Part shown: one piece after another, positions 28,700-39,500 of the stretch
Position numbering within the stretch: position 1 is the first letter of the stretch
Layout: every line of letters starts with the position of its first letter
The notes under the pieces: model-generated
Told to the model about the DNA's origin: nothing
What the model saw: only the letters and a program-made list of their open reading frames with translations
The model's database searches: none
Translations under genes and position numbers: made by a program
Assembly: GCF_001428665.1 (NCBI RefSeq)
Contig: NZ_LMIJ01000013.1
Coordinates: 28,809-92,808 of the forward strand
Direction of reading: 5' to 3'
DNA: 64,000 nucleotides
Source: Acidovorax sp. Root219
GTDB taxonomy: Bacteria; Pseudomonadota; Gammaproteobacteria; Burkholderiales; Burkholderiaceae_C

Positions 28700-28722
28700 C
28701 CCCGCCACTGCGGGGTTTTTTT
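28700..28722 (+). terminator. intrinsic terminator of the 24-codon unit
   Basis: Perfect 6-bp stem CCCCGC/GCGGGG (28700-28705 with 28710-28715), 4-base loop, then seven T residues (28716-28722). A textbook Rho-independent terminator on the plus strand. Confidence 0.85.
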
Positions 28723-29110
28723 GCGTCCCTTCCAGGCGGCAGCCGCCGCATGACCGCAACGCGCTCTTCGCGGGCGCGGCTGCATAGCCCGCGTTCATAG
28801 CCCTTTGCGGTACCCTGGAGCGCTCACCGCCCCCTCCCGGTCGCGCCACCTTCGTCTCAGCCCTCTGAGGCCCTGCGCATGCCGTAGCCGGTGGCCTGCC
28901 CACGCCTGCGCGGCCGCCTCACGCCCGCCGGTGGACACATTGTCAAGCGCTGGCACAGGGCCGGTGGACAAGGCGGTGAACGCCCGCCAGGCCTTGCCGC
29001 AGAACAATCCATGCATTGCCCCACCCCACGGTCTCCACACCGGGTCGGGAGGCGGCCCGGCGAACCCTTTGCCGGCACCCGACATTCAATCCATGGAAAG
29101 GAAGACCCCG
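28723..29110. other. 388-base intergenic region with no supported gene
   Basis: Between the terminator and the next secreted-protein gene. Frames are open on several strands because of GC bias, but none has a ribosome site, recognisable motif or plausible composition. The last 15 bases hold the AAAGGAAG ribosome site of the following gene. Nothing else was found. Confidence 0.5.
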
Positions 29111-29770
29111 ATGCAGATGCAGAACCACCTTTTGGGCCGCACGGCGCGTATCCGGCATGGTCTGCGCTTTGCTGGCGCCGGCCTGTTGCTGGCAGCGCTG
29201 CACTGCCTGGCACCGTCCGAAGCCAGCGCACAGACGCGCTACACCTGCCGGGACGACAACGGCAACAACTACACCTCCTCGCGTGCCTGCCCCCAGGGCA
29301 TGAAGACCACGTCGGTATCGGCTGGGCCCACGGCCAGCGAGTACCGCTCCGAACGCTCGCCCAGCCGGTCGGTGTCCTCCTCGCCCGCACCGGACCACCA
29401 GCAGTACATGAGCGAGCGCTGCCGCACGCTGAACGACACCATGCGATCGGCCTACTCCCGGGGCATCAAGGCCGACGTGCAGGAGGGCATGCGCCGCGAA
29501 TACAACCGCGACTGCCGCGAAGAAGAGAGCGAAGCCTCCTCCCGCTATGACAGGGAGCGGCGCGAAGCGCGCCTGCAGCAGCGCGACGAGGACCGCCAGG
29601 CGCAGCAGGCACAGCAGGCGTCGCAGGCTGACGAAGCACGCCGGGGACAGCAATGCGCCGAATCGCGCCGCATCCTGAACATCAAGAAGGCGCGCACCGA
29701 CCTGACGGAAGGCGAGCGCAATGACCTCAAGCGTTTCGAGGACGCCTACCTGGCGCGGTGCGCACGCTGA
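29111..29770 (+). CDS. secreted DUF4124-like protein with charged coiled coil
   Basis: 219 residues, unknown function. The signal peptide covers about the first 40 residues and ends in PSEASAQ. It is followed by a short Cys-containing module (RYTCRDDNGNNYTSSRACPQ) resembling DUF4124 periplasmic domains. A Ser-rich linker and a long Arg/Glu/Gln-rich helix (about 110-200) come next, with further Cys pairs. It is probably periplasmic. The ATG at 29111 has GGAAG eight bases upstream; an ATG at 29093 in the same frame is less well placed. It ends 86 bases before the LRR gene. Confidence 0.72.
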   Translation: MQMQNHLLGRTARIRHGLRFAGAGLLLAALHCLAPSEASAQTRYTCRDDNGNNYTSSRACPQGMKTTSVSAGPTASEYRSERSPSRSVSSSPAPDHQQYMSERCRTLNDTMRSAYSRGIKADVQEGMRREYNRDCREEESEASSRYDRERREARLQQRDEDRQAQQAQQASQADEARRGQQCAESRRILNIKKARTDLTEGERNDLKRFEDAYLARCAR

Positions 29771-29856
29771 CCGCGAACACTGTCCGGACCATCGGCTATA
29801 AACAGCATGGCGCCGGCATCCGCGCGCACCACAACCAGCCGCAAGGAATACAAGGC

Positions 29857-30876
29857 ATGAGCAGTTTCATCGAGATCGGAGGGCGGCGCATTGCAGCCAT
29901 CGAATCGTCCGAGGGAATCACACTCACCACGGACACCCTCATTTCGCTCAGTGAGGTCAGCGAATTTCCGCAAAACGTGCGGGTGGTGGAAGGCTCCATT
30001 CACCTTCACAACGGCAGCCTTCGCAACTTGCCCTCCCCCCTCACCGTCCGCGGCACCCTGCAGATCTGGGCATGCCCCGACCTGGTGCTGCCCGACAACC
30101 TCGAAGTGACGGAAGACCTGGTACTACACGGCAGCGACATGGTGAGCGAGAGCCTGCCCTCGGGCTTGGTGGTAGGCGGCGCACTGCATATCGGCAACTG
30201 CAAGTTCCGCCAGCTGCCCGTCGACCTGTGCGTGGGCCGCAGCATCCTGGCAAGTGAAAGCGCGCTCGAGGCACTGCCGGATGCACTTTCACTGCCCGGC
30301 ACACTGGACATCGCCTACACCACCATCTCCAGGCTGCCCGACCGGCTGGAAATCGGCAGCGCCCTGATCCTCACGGACTGCCCGATTTCCGCACTGCCGG
30401 AGCATTTCACCGTAGGGGACAGCCTTGACGTCCGGGGCACCAGCATCACCCAGTTGCCGACGCAGCTGACGCTGGGGACTGACCTTTTCGTCGCCGATAC
30501 CGCCATTGACACGCTTCCAGAGAACCTGGAGCTGTGTACCCTGGACATCAGCGACACGCCGATCACCGAGATCCCGGAGTCGACCACCCTGCACGTGAGC
30601 CTGTGGGCGGAAAACGCCAAGATCCGCCGTCTCCCAAAGACCTTCGTCGAACTGGACGAGTTGGACCTCAGGGGCAGTGCCATTGAAGCGTTGCCCGAAG
30701 GCCTGTTCGTGCGCTTTGACCTGAACCTGGCCGACAGCGCCATCCGGTCGCTGCCCGCGAAGATATCCGTGAACGAGACTCTCTACTTGGGCGGAACCGC
30801 CGTTCCAAGAGAGGGGCTGCCCAGAAACGACAAGACGGGGGAGGCGTTGCGCGTCGATTGGGACTGGCGTCCCTGA
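29857..30876 (+). CDS. leucine-rich-repeat protein, 20-residue bacterial-type repeats
   Basis: 339 residues made almost entirely of about 14 repeats from residue ~35 to ~325. The period is 20 (19-22) with consensus L-P-x-x-L-x-V-x-x-x-L-x-L-x-x-T-x-I. This is the short bacterial LRR class known from IpaH/YopM-type effectors and related proteins, except that the usual Asn of the turn is mostly Thr, Ser or Ala. There is no signal peptide, no E3-ligase cysteine domain and no secretion gene nearby, so it is more likely a cytoplasmic binding scaffold. Its GC looks somewhat below its neighbours, which could mean recent acquisition. AAGGAA lies upstream of the chosen ATG. Confidence 0.82.
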   Translation: MSSFIEIGGRRIAAIESSEGITLTTDTLISLSEVSEFPQNVRVVEGSIHLHNGSLRNLPSPLTVRGTLQIWACPDLVLPDNLEVTEDLVLHGSDMVSESLPSGLVVGGALHIGNCKFRQLPVDLCVGRSILASESALEALPDALSLPGTLDIAYTTISRLPDRLEIGSALILTDCPISALPEHFTVGDSLDVRGTSITQLPTQLTLGTDLFVADTAIDTLPENLELCTLDISDTPITEIPESTTLHVSLWAENAKIRRLPKTFVELDELDLRGSAIEALPEGLFVRFDLNLADSAIRSLPAKISVNETLYLGGTAVPREGLPRNDKTGEALRVDWDWRP

Positions 30877-30943
30877 CGCGCCTGGCCTGCAGCACCCTCC
30901 CCCCGGTGGCGATCCAGGGTATCACTTGTCCTGCAACGCTCTT

Positions 30944-30973
30944 TTGACGGTAAGCAGCGCTGAATGCTAGAAT
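30944..30973 (+). promoter_or_regulatory. sigma-70 type promoter for the periplasmic binding protein gene
   Basis: -35 TTGACG at 30944-30949 and -10 TAGAAT at 30968-30973, 18 bases apart, with an extended TGC just before the -10. This is the clearest promoter in the window. The start would fall near 30980, giving a ~95-base 5' leader that includes an AGGG-TTTT-CCCT mini-hairpin. Confidence 0.7.
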
Positions 30974-31075
30974 AAGGGTTTTCCCTAAGGTTGCGCTATC
31001 CGTGCGACCAGGGCCAAGGCAACCACGGCAACCCGTGGCAGCGCCCCCTTCTTCGATCCATCGTCGTCTCCTTCC

Positions 31076-32230
31076 ATGCACCGTCGCCAGTTCACCCAGT
31101 CCCTTCTTGCCACCGCCACCGGCCTCTCACTCGCACCGAGCGCATGGGCCGGCCCCCAGGACGCCATCGACGCCAAGATGGTCACCATCGGCTGCTCGCT
31201 GGGCCTGTCGGGCCCTCTGGCCAGCCTGGGCAAGGAACTCAAGCAGGGCCTGGACGCCGGCATTGCACAGGCCAACGCGCGCAGCGGCGGCACGGGCGGG
31301 CGTGAGCTGCGCCTGTTGGCGCTGGACGACGGCTACGATCCGGCCCGCTCCGAAGAGAACGTGCGCAAGCTGATTGCCGATGGCAACGTGGCGGCCCTGC
31401 TGTCGTGCATGGGCACCAGCAACAACCAGCGCATCATGCCCCTGGTGGACGAGGCGCAGATCCCCTACGTGGCCCCGCAGAGCGGCGCATCGTCGCTGCG
31501 CAAGCCCGAGTACCGCTCGGTCTTCCACGTGCGCGCCAGCTACTCCGACGAAGCCCAGCGCCTGGCCAAGAAGCTGGTGGCCATGGGTATCACCGACCTG
31601 GCCGTGGTCTACCAGGACACGGCGTTCGGCAAGGAATTCCTGGTCGATGTGAACAACGCGCTCAAGGCCGTCAACCAGCCCGCGCCCAAGGCTTTCAAGC
31701 TCGACGCCAAGGGTGAGCAAGTGGCCACCGTGGTCCAGCAGACGCTGGCTGCCAAGCCCATGACGGTGCTGCTCGGCACGGCAGGTGATGTGAGTGCCGC
31801 GCTGATCAACGAATTCCGCAAGGCATCGGCCAGCACGCCCCTGGCGGCCACCAGCGTGGCATTGAGCGGCGAAAACATCCGCCAGCTGGGCACCAAGGCC
31901 GGCGGTCTGGCCCTGTCGATGGTGATGCCCGATGCGTCGCGCACCAGCGTCGCCCTGGTGCGTGACTACCAGCGCGCCATGCGTGCCGTGAACCAGCAGG
32001 AATTCTCGTCGCGCAGCTTCGAGGGCTACGTGAACGCCCGCGTGCTGATCGACGGCCTGGACCGCGCCGGCCGCGACCTGAGCCGTGCCAAGCTGCGCTC
32101 GGCACTGGCCGGTTTGCGCAGCAACGACCTGGGCGGCTTCACGGTCGACTATGCAGGTGGCGCACCGTATGTGGGTTCCAAGTTCATTGACCTGGGCATC
32201 ATGGGCTCCAACGGCCGCTTTGTGGGCTAA
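31076..32230 (+). CDS. branched-chain amino acid type ABC transporter substrate-binding protein
   Basis: Periplasmic type I binding protein (Peripla_BP_6/LivK-like) of 384 residues. The signal peptide MHRRQFTQSLLATATGLSLA carries twin arginines and is cleaved after SAWA, so Tat export is possible. The mature part starts with VTIGCSLGLSGPLASLGKEL and has the family LLALDDGYDP, SCMGTSNNQRIMPLVDE and YQDTAFGKEF stretches. No permease or ATPase gene is adjacent, so it is an orphan binding protein, common in Comamonadaceae. The ligand is unknown. A strong promoter lies upstream and a bidirectional terminator downstream. Confidence 0.9.
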   Translation: MHRRQFTQSLLATATGLSLAPSAWAGPQDAIDAKMVTIGCSLGLSGPLASLGKELKQGLDAGIAQANARSGGTGGRELRLLALDDGYDPARSEENVRKLIADGNVAALLSCMGTSNNQRIMPLVDEAQIPYVAPQSGASSLRKPEYRSVFHVRASYSDEAQRLAKKLVAMGITDLAVVYQDTAFGKEFLVDVNNALKAVNQPAPKAFKLDAKGEQVATVVQQTLAAKPMTVLLGTAGDVSAALINEFRKASASTPLAATSVALSGENIRQLGTKAGGLALSMVMPDASRTSVALVRDYQRAMRAVNQQEFSSRSFEGYVNARVLIDGLDRAGRDLSRAKLRSALAGLRSNDLGGFTVDYAGGAPYVGSKFIDLGIMGSNGRFVG

Positions 32231-32350
32231 GGCCTGAACAAAGCTCTTGGCGTCGTTGCTGCGCCTTGCCGTACTAGAGGCGCAGCGCCTAGCCAGAACC
32301 GCTGCGCTGGGCTTTCTTCAGACCTCGGGCCTCGCTTGGGCAATGAAAAC

Positions 32351-32378
32351 AAAGAAACCCGCTGAAGCGGGTTTCTTT
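32351..32378. terminator. bidirectional terminator between the binding protein gene and phaB
   Basis: Perfect 12-bp stem AAAGAAACCCGC / GCGGGTTTCTTT with a TGAA loop. Its A-rich and T-rich ends give a U-tract on either strand, so it can end both convergent transcripts. Confidence 0.85.
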
Positions 32379-32412
32379 CATTGCGGGCGGCCAGGAGCCG
32401 CTTGCGGATGGA

Positions 32413-33150
32413 TCAGCCCATGTGCAGGCCACCGTTGACCGAGAAATCGGCACCGGTGGCGTAGCCGCCCTCTTCCGAGGCCAGCCAGGCAATGATCGAG
32501 GCGATCTCGCTGGGCTCGCCCAGGCGCTTGACAGGCACGGTGGCGACGATCTTTTCCAGCACGTCGGGGCGGATGGCCTTGACCATGTCGGTGCCGATGT
32601 AGCCCGGGCTCACGGTGTTCACCGTCACGCCCTTGGTGGCCAGCTCCTGCGCCAGGGCCATCGAGAAGCCGTGCATGCCGGCCTTGGCGGCCGAGTAGTT
32701 GGTCTGGCCGGCCTGGCCCTTTTCGCCGTTCACGCTGCTGATGTTGACAATGCGGCCCCAGCCCTTTTCCACCATGTCGGCCACCACCTGCTTGGTGACG
32801 TTGAACATGCTGTTCAGGTTGGTTTCGATGACGGCATCCCAGTCCTCGCGGGACATCTTGAGAAACATGCGGTCGCGCGTGATGCCGGCGTTGTTCACCA
32901 GCACGTCGATGCTGCCGTGTTCGGTCTTGGTCTTGGTGAACGCTTCCACGGTGGAATCCCAGTCGCCCACATTGCCCACCGATGCGTAGAACGTATAGCC
33001 CAGCGCCTTTTGTTCCGCCAGCCACTTGGCATGGTCACGGGTCGGGCCGCAGCCCGCAATGACCTTGAAGTTTTCCTTGTGCAGGCGCTGGCAGATAGCC
33101 GTTCCGATGCCCCCCATGCCGCCGGTGACGTACGCGACTTTCTGGCTCAT
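32413..33150 (-). CDS. phaB: acetoacetyl-CoA reductase
   Basis: NADPH-dependent reduction of acetoacetyl-CoA to (R)-3-hydroxybutyryl-CoA, the second step of PHB synthesis. It is 245 residues, a short-chain dehydrogenase with the nucleotide motif TGGMGGIGTAIC, NNAG at LVNNAGITRD, catalytic Ser in NISSVNG and the YSAAKAG catalytic Tyr/Lys. VNGEKGQAGQTNYSAAK and the C-terminal GADFSVNGGLHMG are typical of PhaB. AAGGAG precedes the ATG. It stands alone: no phaC or phaA is in this window. Confidence 0.94.
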   Translation of the reverse strand: MSQKVAYVTGGMGGIGTAICQRLHKENFKVIAGCGPTRDHAKWLAEQKALGYTFYASVGNVGDWDSTVEAFTKTKTEHGSIDVLVNNAGITRDRMFLKMSREDWDAVIETNLNSMFNVTKQVVADMVEKGWGRIVNISSVNGEKGQAGQTNYSAAKAGMHGFSMALAQELATKGVTVNTVSPGYIGTDMVKAIRPDVLEKIVATVPVKRLGEPSEIASIIAWLASEEGGYATGADFSVNGGLHMG

Positions 33151-33443
33151 GTAATTACTCCTTGTTTAGTGATGCGCTCCACGCCACTCTACCCAAGAAA
33201 TACAACCCTCCCCTGAAGGAAAACACTGAGCGGCCTTTCTTTTTCATGCAACAAAGCGTGTGATAGCCTGCAGGGTTGCGGGCCCGCCGATGCCCCGCAA
33301 GCCAGGCGGGGCCTTGCTGTGCGCGGTATGCACTGCAATGGGGCAGGCCAGCGCCATGCGCATGCCGCACACAGGGCATGCAGTCATTGCATGCGCAGGA
33401 GCGCGCCGCTGCCAAGGCCAGGCGATCACGCCAACGCACCATG
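33151..33443 (-). promoter_or_regulatory. phaB upstream region with two TGC/GCA palindromic sites
   Basis: About 290 bases without a gene. It holds TGCACTGCAA at 33329-33338, identical to the core of the palindrome before phaZ. It also holds a perfect inverted repeat, GCATGCA-GTCAT-TGCATGC, at 33376-33394. Both consist of TGC/GCA half-sites like those reported for PhaR regulators. Distances to the phaB start are about 180 and 225 bases. Binding is inferred, not shown. Confidence 0.4.
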
Positions 33444-33474
33444 AAAAAAGCCCGCAGCGGGTGCTGCGGGCTTT
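33444..33474 (-). terminator. intrinsic terminator of clpA
   Basis: On the minus strand, a 12-bp stem AAAGCCCGCAGC / GCTGCGGGCTTT with a 4-base loop is followed by a run of U (A run at 33444-33449 on the plus strand). It lies 23 bases past the clpA stop codon. Confidence 0.85.
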
Positions 33475-33496
33475 GTCGATGCACGGGTGGCAAAAC

Positions 33497-35845
<2,349 letters not shown>

Positions 35846-35893
35846 GTGAACTCCTTTGTGCTTGCGTGGAATGGATAACTGTAGATCGGGATG

Positions 35894-35916
35894 AAAAACC
35901 TGTTATTCAACAGGTT
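35894..35916 (-). terminator. hairpin with U-tract over the clpS stop codon, possible attenuator
   Basis: On the minus strand, AACCTGTT-GAAT-AACAGGTT forms a perfect 8-bp stem followed directly by U residues (plus-strand A run 35894-35898). The loop contains the last clpS codon and part of its TAA stop. Only three of eight pairs are GC, so it may terminate only part of the transcripts and lower clpA relative to clpS. Confidence 0.5.
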
Positions 35917-36262
35917 CACTGACACATTGCAGCGGGTGCCCCGCTTTGAGGGCCGCATCCAGCACCTGCTCGACCTTGGTGGCGGCCACGTCGCGTGAAT
36001 ACACGCCGCACACGCCTTTGCCGTCGAGGTGGATCTTGAGCATGATCTGGGTCGCCTGCTCCCGGTCCTTGCTGAAAAACTCCTGCAGCACCACGATGAC
36101 GAACTCCATGGGCGTGTAGTCGTCATTGAGCATGACCACCTGGTACATCTGGGGGGGCTGGGTCTTTTGCGTGCGTCTTTCCAGCACGACCGAACCGCCG
36201 TCATCCCGCGCAGGCCTGGTGACAGGCGGCGCGGCTTTGGGAGAAGGTGGTTTTGTTGCCAT
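35903..36262 (-). CDS. clpS: ClpS, N-end-rule adaptor of ClpA
   Basis: Delivers substrates with bulky N-terminal residues to ClpAP. The core is unmistakable: [40 protein letters not shown] and KVEQVLDAA. The flexible N-terminal extension (about 45 residues, Pro/Ala/Lys-rich) is longer than in E. coli ClpS. Start is ambiguous between the ATG at 36262 and one at 36271; neither has a clear ribosome site. Co-directional with clpA. Confidence 0.94.
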   Translation of the reverse strand: MATKPPSPKAAPPVTRPARDDGGSVVLERRTQKTQPPQMYQVVMLNDDYTPMEFVIVVLQEFFSKDREQATQIMLKIHLDGKGVCGVYSRDVAATKVEQVLDAALKAGHPLQCVSEPVE

Positions 36263-36502
36263 GAATTTCATTCTAGCGACCCGCGCGTACCGCTGCCGCA
36301 AGAGAAATCTGATGTTCATCCGTTTTTTTTCAAGGCTGGCCTGAGCAATATTCTTGCCAGGCCCTGTTCGCCCCTGCCTCCACCCCTGCCAAATGCCCTG
36401 CGGTGGCACAGGGCGTGGCGTGAAAAAGGCAGCGGTGCATGCCCTGCCAGGCACCGGTTGGATGTTGTTTCCTCGCGCATACCTTTGCCCTTTGCTGCAC
36501 GA

Positions 36503-39500
36503 TCACTCGTAGACCACCGTAGCAGACCCGGCCCCGACCTGGGCGCTCCAGGCGGCCAGGGCGGCATCGCTGGGGTAAAAGCGGCTGCTTTCGGAGAGCT
36601 GGACCTCGGCGACCGCCGAGGTACTGGCGGCCCCACCCACGCTGCCGGTGCAGCGCAGCCCCATGCGCACGCGCAGGCCGTGCAGCAGGTCGCCCTCGGG
36701 CGCCTCCTCCCGGCGGGGAGGGAATTCGCGCAGCAGTTTCTGCACTTCGGGCGCCTTGTCGCTCACCACGACGTGCAGGTATTTGCCAAAGCGCGCCCGC
36801 GCACCCGCCAGGTCCCACACCTGCTGCACCTTCACGCGCAGGCCGCCGCTGAAGCGGTCCAGCTGCAGGCGACCCATCATCACCACGAACTCGTCCTCCT
36901 TGAGCTGGTTCTTGTAGGTGTTGATCAGCGCCTCGTCGGCCGAAGCCTCGATCACGGCCGATTTGTCGTCGAGCTTGAACAGCGCGAGCTTGCCGCGCTG
37001 GCCGTTGATGACGCGCAAATCGCTGATGATGCCGGCCAGGATCTGCGGCTCGCGGCTGTCCAGCAGCTCGTCGATCTGCGTGCGCACGAAGCGGCGCACC
37101 TCCGTGGCCACTTCGTCGAACAGGTGGCCCGACAGGTAGAAGCCCACCGCCGTCTTCTCCAGCGTCAGGCGCTCCTTGATGCCCCAGGGCGTCACGTCCA
37201 CCAGCTCGGGCTCCTGCGTGCTCGATCCGTGGGCATCGTCGCCCATCATGTCGAACAGGCCGCCCTGGTTGATGTTGGACAGGCTGGCCGCGGCAAAGTC
37301 GAAGGCCCGGTCGATGGAGGCCAGCAGTGAGGCGCGGTTGAGGTTCAGCGAATCGAAGGCGCCGGCCTTGATCAGCGCTTCCACCGTGCGCTTGTTCATG
37401 CGCGCGCGGTCCACGCGCAGGCAGAAGTCGAACAGGCTCTTGAAGGGGCCCTTGGTGGAGCCGTTGGGCCCCTCGCCGCGCCCCTCGCGCGCCGCCACGA
37501 TGGCTTCGATGGCCGCCTGCCCGCCGCCCTTGACGGCGCCCAGGCCGTAGCGGATGACCTTGTCCGTCACCGGCTCGAAGCGGTACATGCCGCGGTTCAC
37601 GTCGGGCAGCTCGAAGGTGATGCCGAAGTTCTTGCGCGCGTCCTCAAACAGCACCTTGAGCTTGTCGGTGTCGTCCATTTCCACCGTCATGTTGGCGCAG
37701 AAGAACTCGGCCGTGTAGTGCACCTTGAGCCAGCCGGTGTGGTAGGCAAGCAGCGAGTAGGCGGCGGCGTGCGACTTGTTGAAGCCGTAGCCCGCGAACT
37801 TCTCCATCAGGTCGAACACCTCGTCGGCCTTGGCCTCGCTGATGTCCTGCTTGGCCGCGCCGGCGCGGAAGATCAGCCGGTGCTCGGCCATCTCCTCGGC
37901 CTTCTTCTTGCCCATGGCCCGGCGCAGCATGTCGGCACCGCCCAGGCTGTAGCCGCCCAGCACCTGGGCGGTCTGCATCACCTGCTCCTGGTAGACCATG
38001 ATGCCGTAGGTCTCGGCCAGCACTTTTTCCACCAGCGGGTGCGGGTACTCCACCACTTCCTTGCCGTGCTTGCGGTTCACGAAGCTGGGGATCAGGTCCA
38101 TGGGGCCAGGGCGGTACAGGGCGTTCAGCGCGATCAGGTCTTCCAGCCGGCTCGGGCGCGCCTCGCGCAGCATGCCCTGCATGCCGCGGCTTTCAAACTG
38201 GAACACGGCTTCGGTCTTGCCGTCGGAGAACAGGGTGTAGGTGGGCCCGTCGTCGAGCGGGATGGCTTCGAAGGTGAAGTTCTCCTGGCCCTTGTGGCGC
38301 TTCATGATGAATTCGCGCGCGATCTCCAGAATGGTCAGCGTGGCCAGGCCCAAGAAGTCGAACTTCACCAGGCCGATGGCCTCCACGTCGTCCTTGTCGT
38401 ACTGGCTCACGGCCGATTCGCTGCCGGGCTGCTGGTACAGCGGGCAGAAGTCGGTGAGCTTGCCCGGGGCGATCAGCACGCCCCCGGCATGCATGCCGAT
38501 GTTACGCGTCATGCCTTCGAGCTTTTGCGCCATCTCGATGACGGTGCGCACGTCCTCTTCCTTGGCCACGCGCTCGGCCAGCAGGGGTTCGAGCTCCAGC
38601 GCGTAGTTGTTCTTGTCGCCCTCCTTCTTGACGGCGGGCGGGTACTGCAGCGTATAGGACATGCCGGGCTTGCCTGGCACGAGCTTGGAGATGCCGTCGC
38701 AGAACATGTAGCTCATGTCCATCACGCGGCCCACGTCGCGGATGGCGGCCTTGGCCGCCAGCGTGCCGAAGGTGGCGATCTGGCTCACGGCGTTCTTGCC
38801 GTACTTGTCCTTCACGTAGTCGATCACCCGGTCGCGGTTGGACTGGCAGAAATCGATGTCGAAGTCGGGCATGGAAACCCGCTCGGGGTTCAAAAAGCGC
38901 TCGAACAGCAGGTTGTACTCGAGCGGATCCAGGTCGGTGATCTTCAGCGCATAGGCCACCAGCGAGCCGGCGCCCGACCCCCGGCCCGGCCCCACCGGGC
39001 AGCCGTTTTCCTTGGCCCATTTGATGAAGTCGCCCACGATCAGGAAGTAGCCCGGAAAGCCCATCTTGAGGATGGTGCCGATCTCGAATTCGAGCCGTTC
39101 CACGTAGCGCGGGCGCTGCGCCTCGCGGTCGGCCTCCTTCTTGAAGAGCATCTTCAGCCGCTCCTCCAGCCCCTCGAACGAGGCAAAGCGGAAGAACTCG
39201 TCGATCGGCATGCCGTTGGGCGTGGGAAAGTCGGGCAGCTGCGGCTTGCCCAGCACCAGCGTCAGGTTGCAGCGCTGGGCGATCTCCACGGTGTTGGCGA
39301 TGGCCGAGGGGATGTCGGCGAAGAGTTCCTCCATCTGGGCCGAGGACTTGAAATACTGCTCGCGCGTGAAGCGGCGCACCCGGCGCGGGTTGGCCAGGAT
39401 CTCGCCCTCGGCGATGCACACGCGCGCCTCGTGGGCCTCGTAGCCTTCGGCATCGGCGAACTGCACCGGGTGGGTGGCCACCACCGGCAGGTGCAGGCGC

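Noticed and set aside
28551-28722. Amino-acid biosynthesis attenuator (trp/phe leader)
   Set aside because: The peptide has a single Trp and a single Phe, no codon run, and no biosynthetic gene follows.
32247-32438. Short plus-strand frame of 63 codons after the binding-protein gene
   Set aside because: It runs straight through a perfect bidirectional terminator and has no ribosome site.
36345-36440. dnaE terminator at the GCCCTG...CAGGGC stem
   Set aside because: The stem is short and no U-tract follows on the minus strand.
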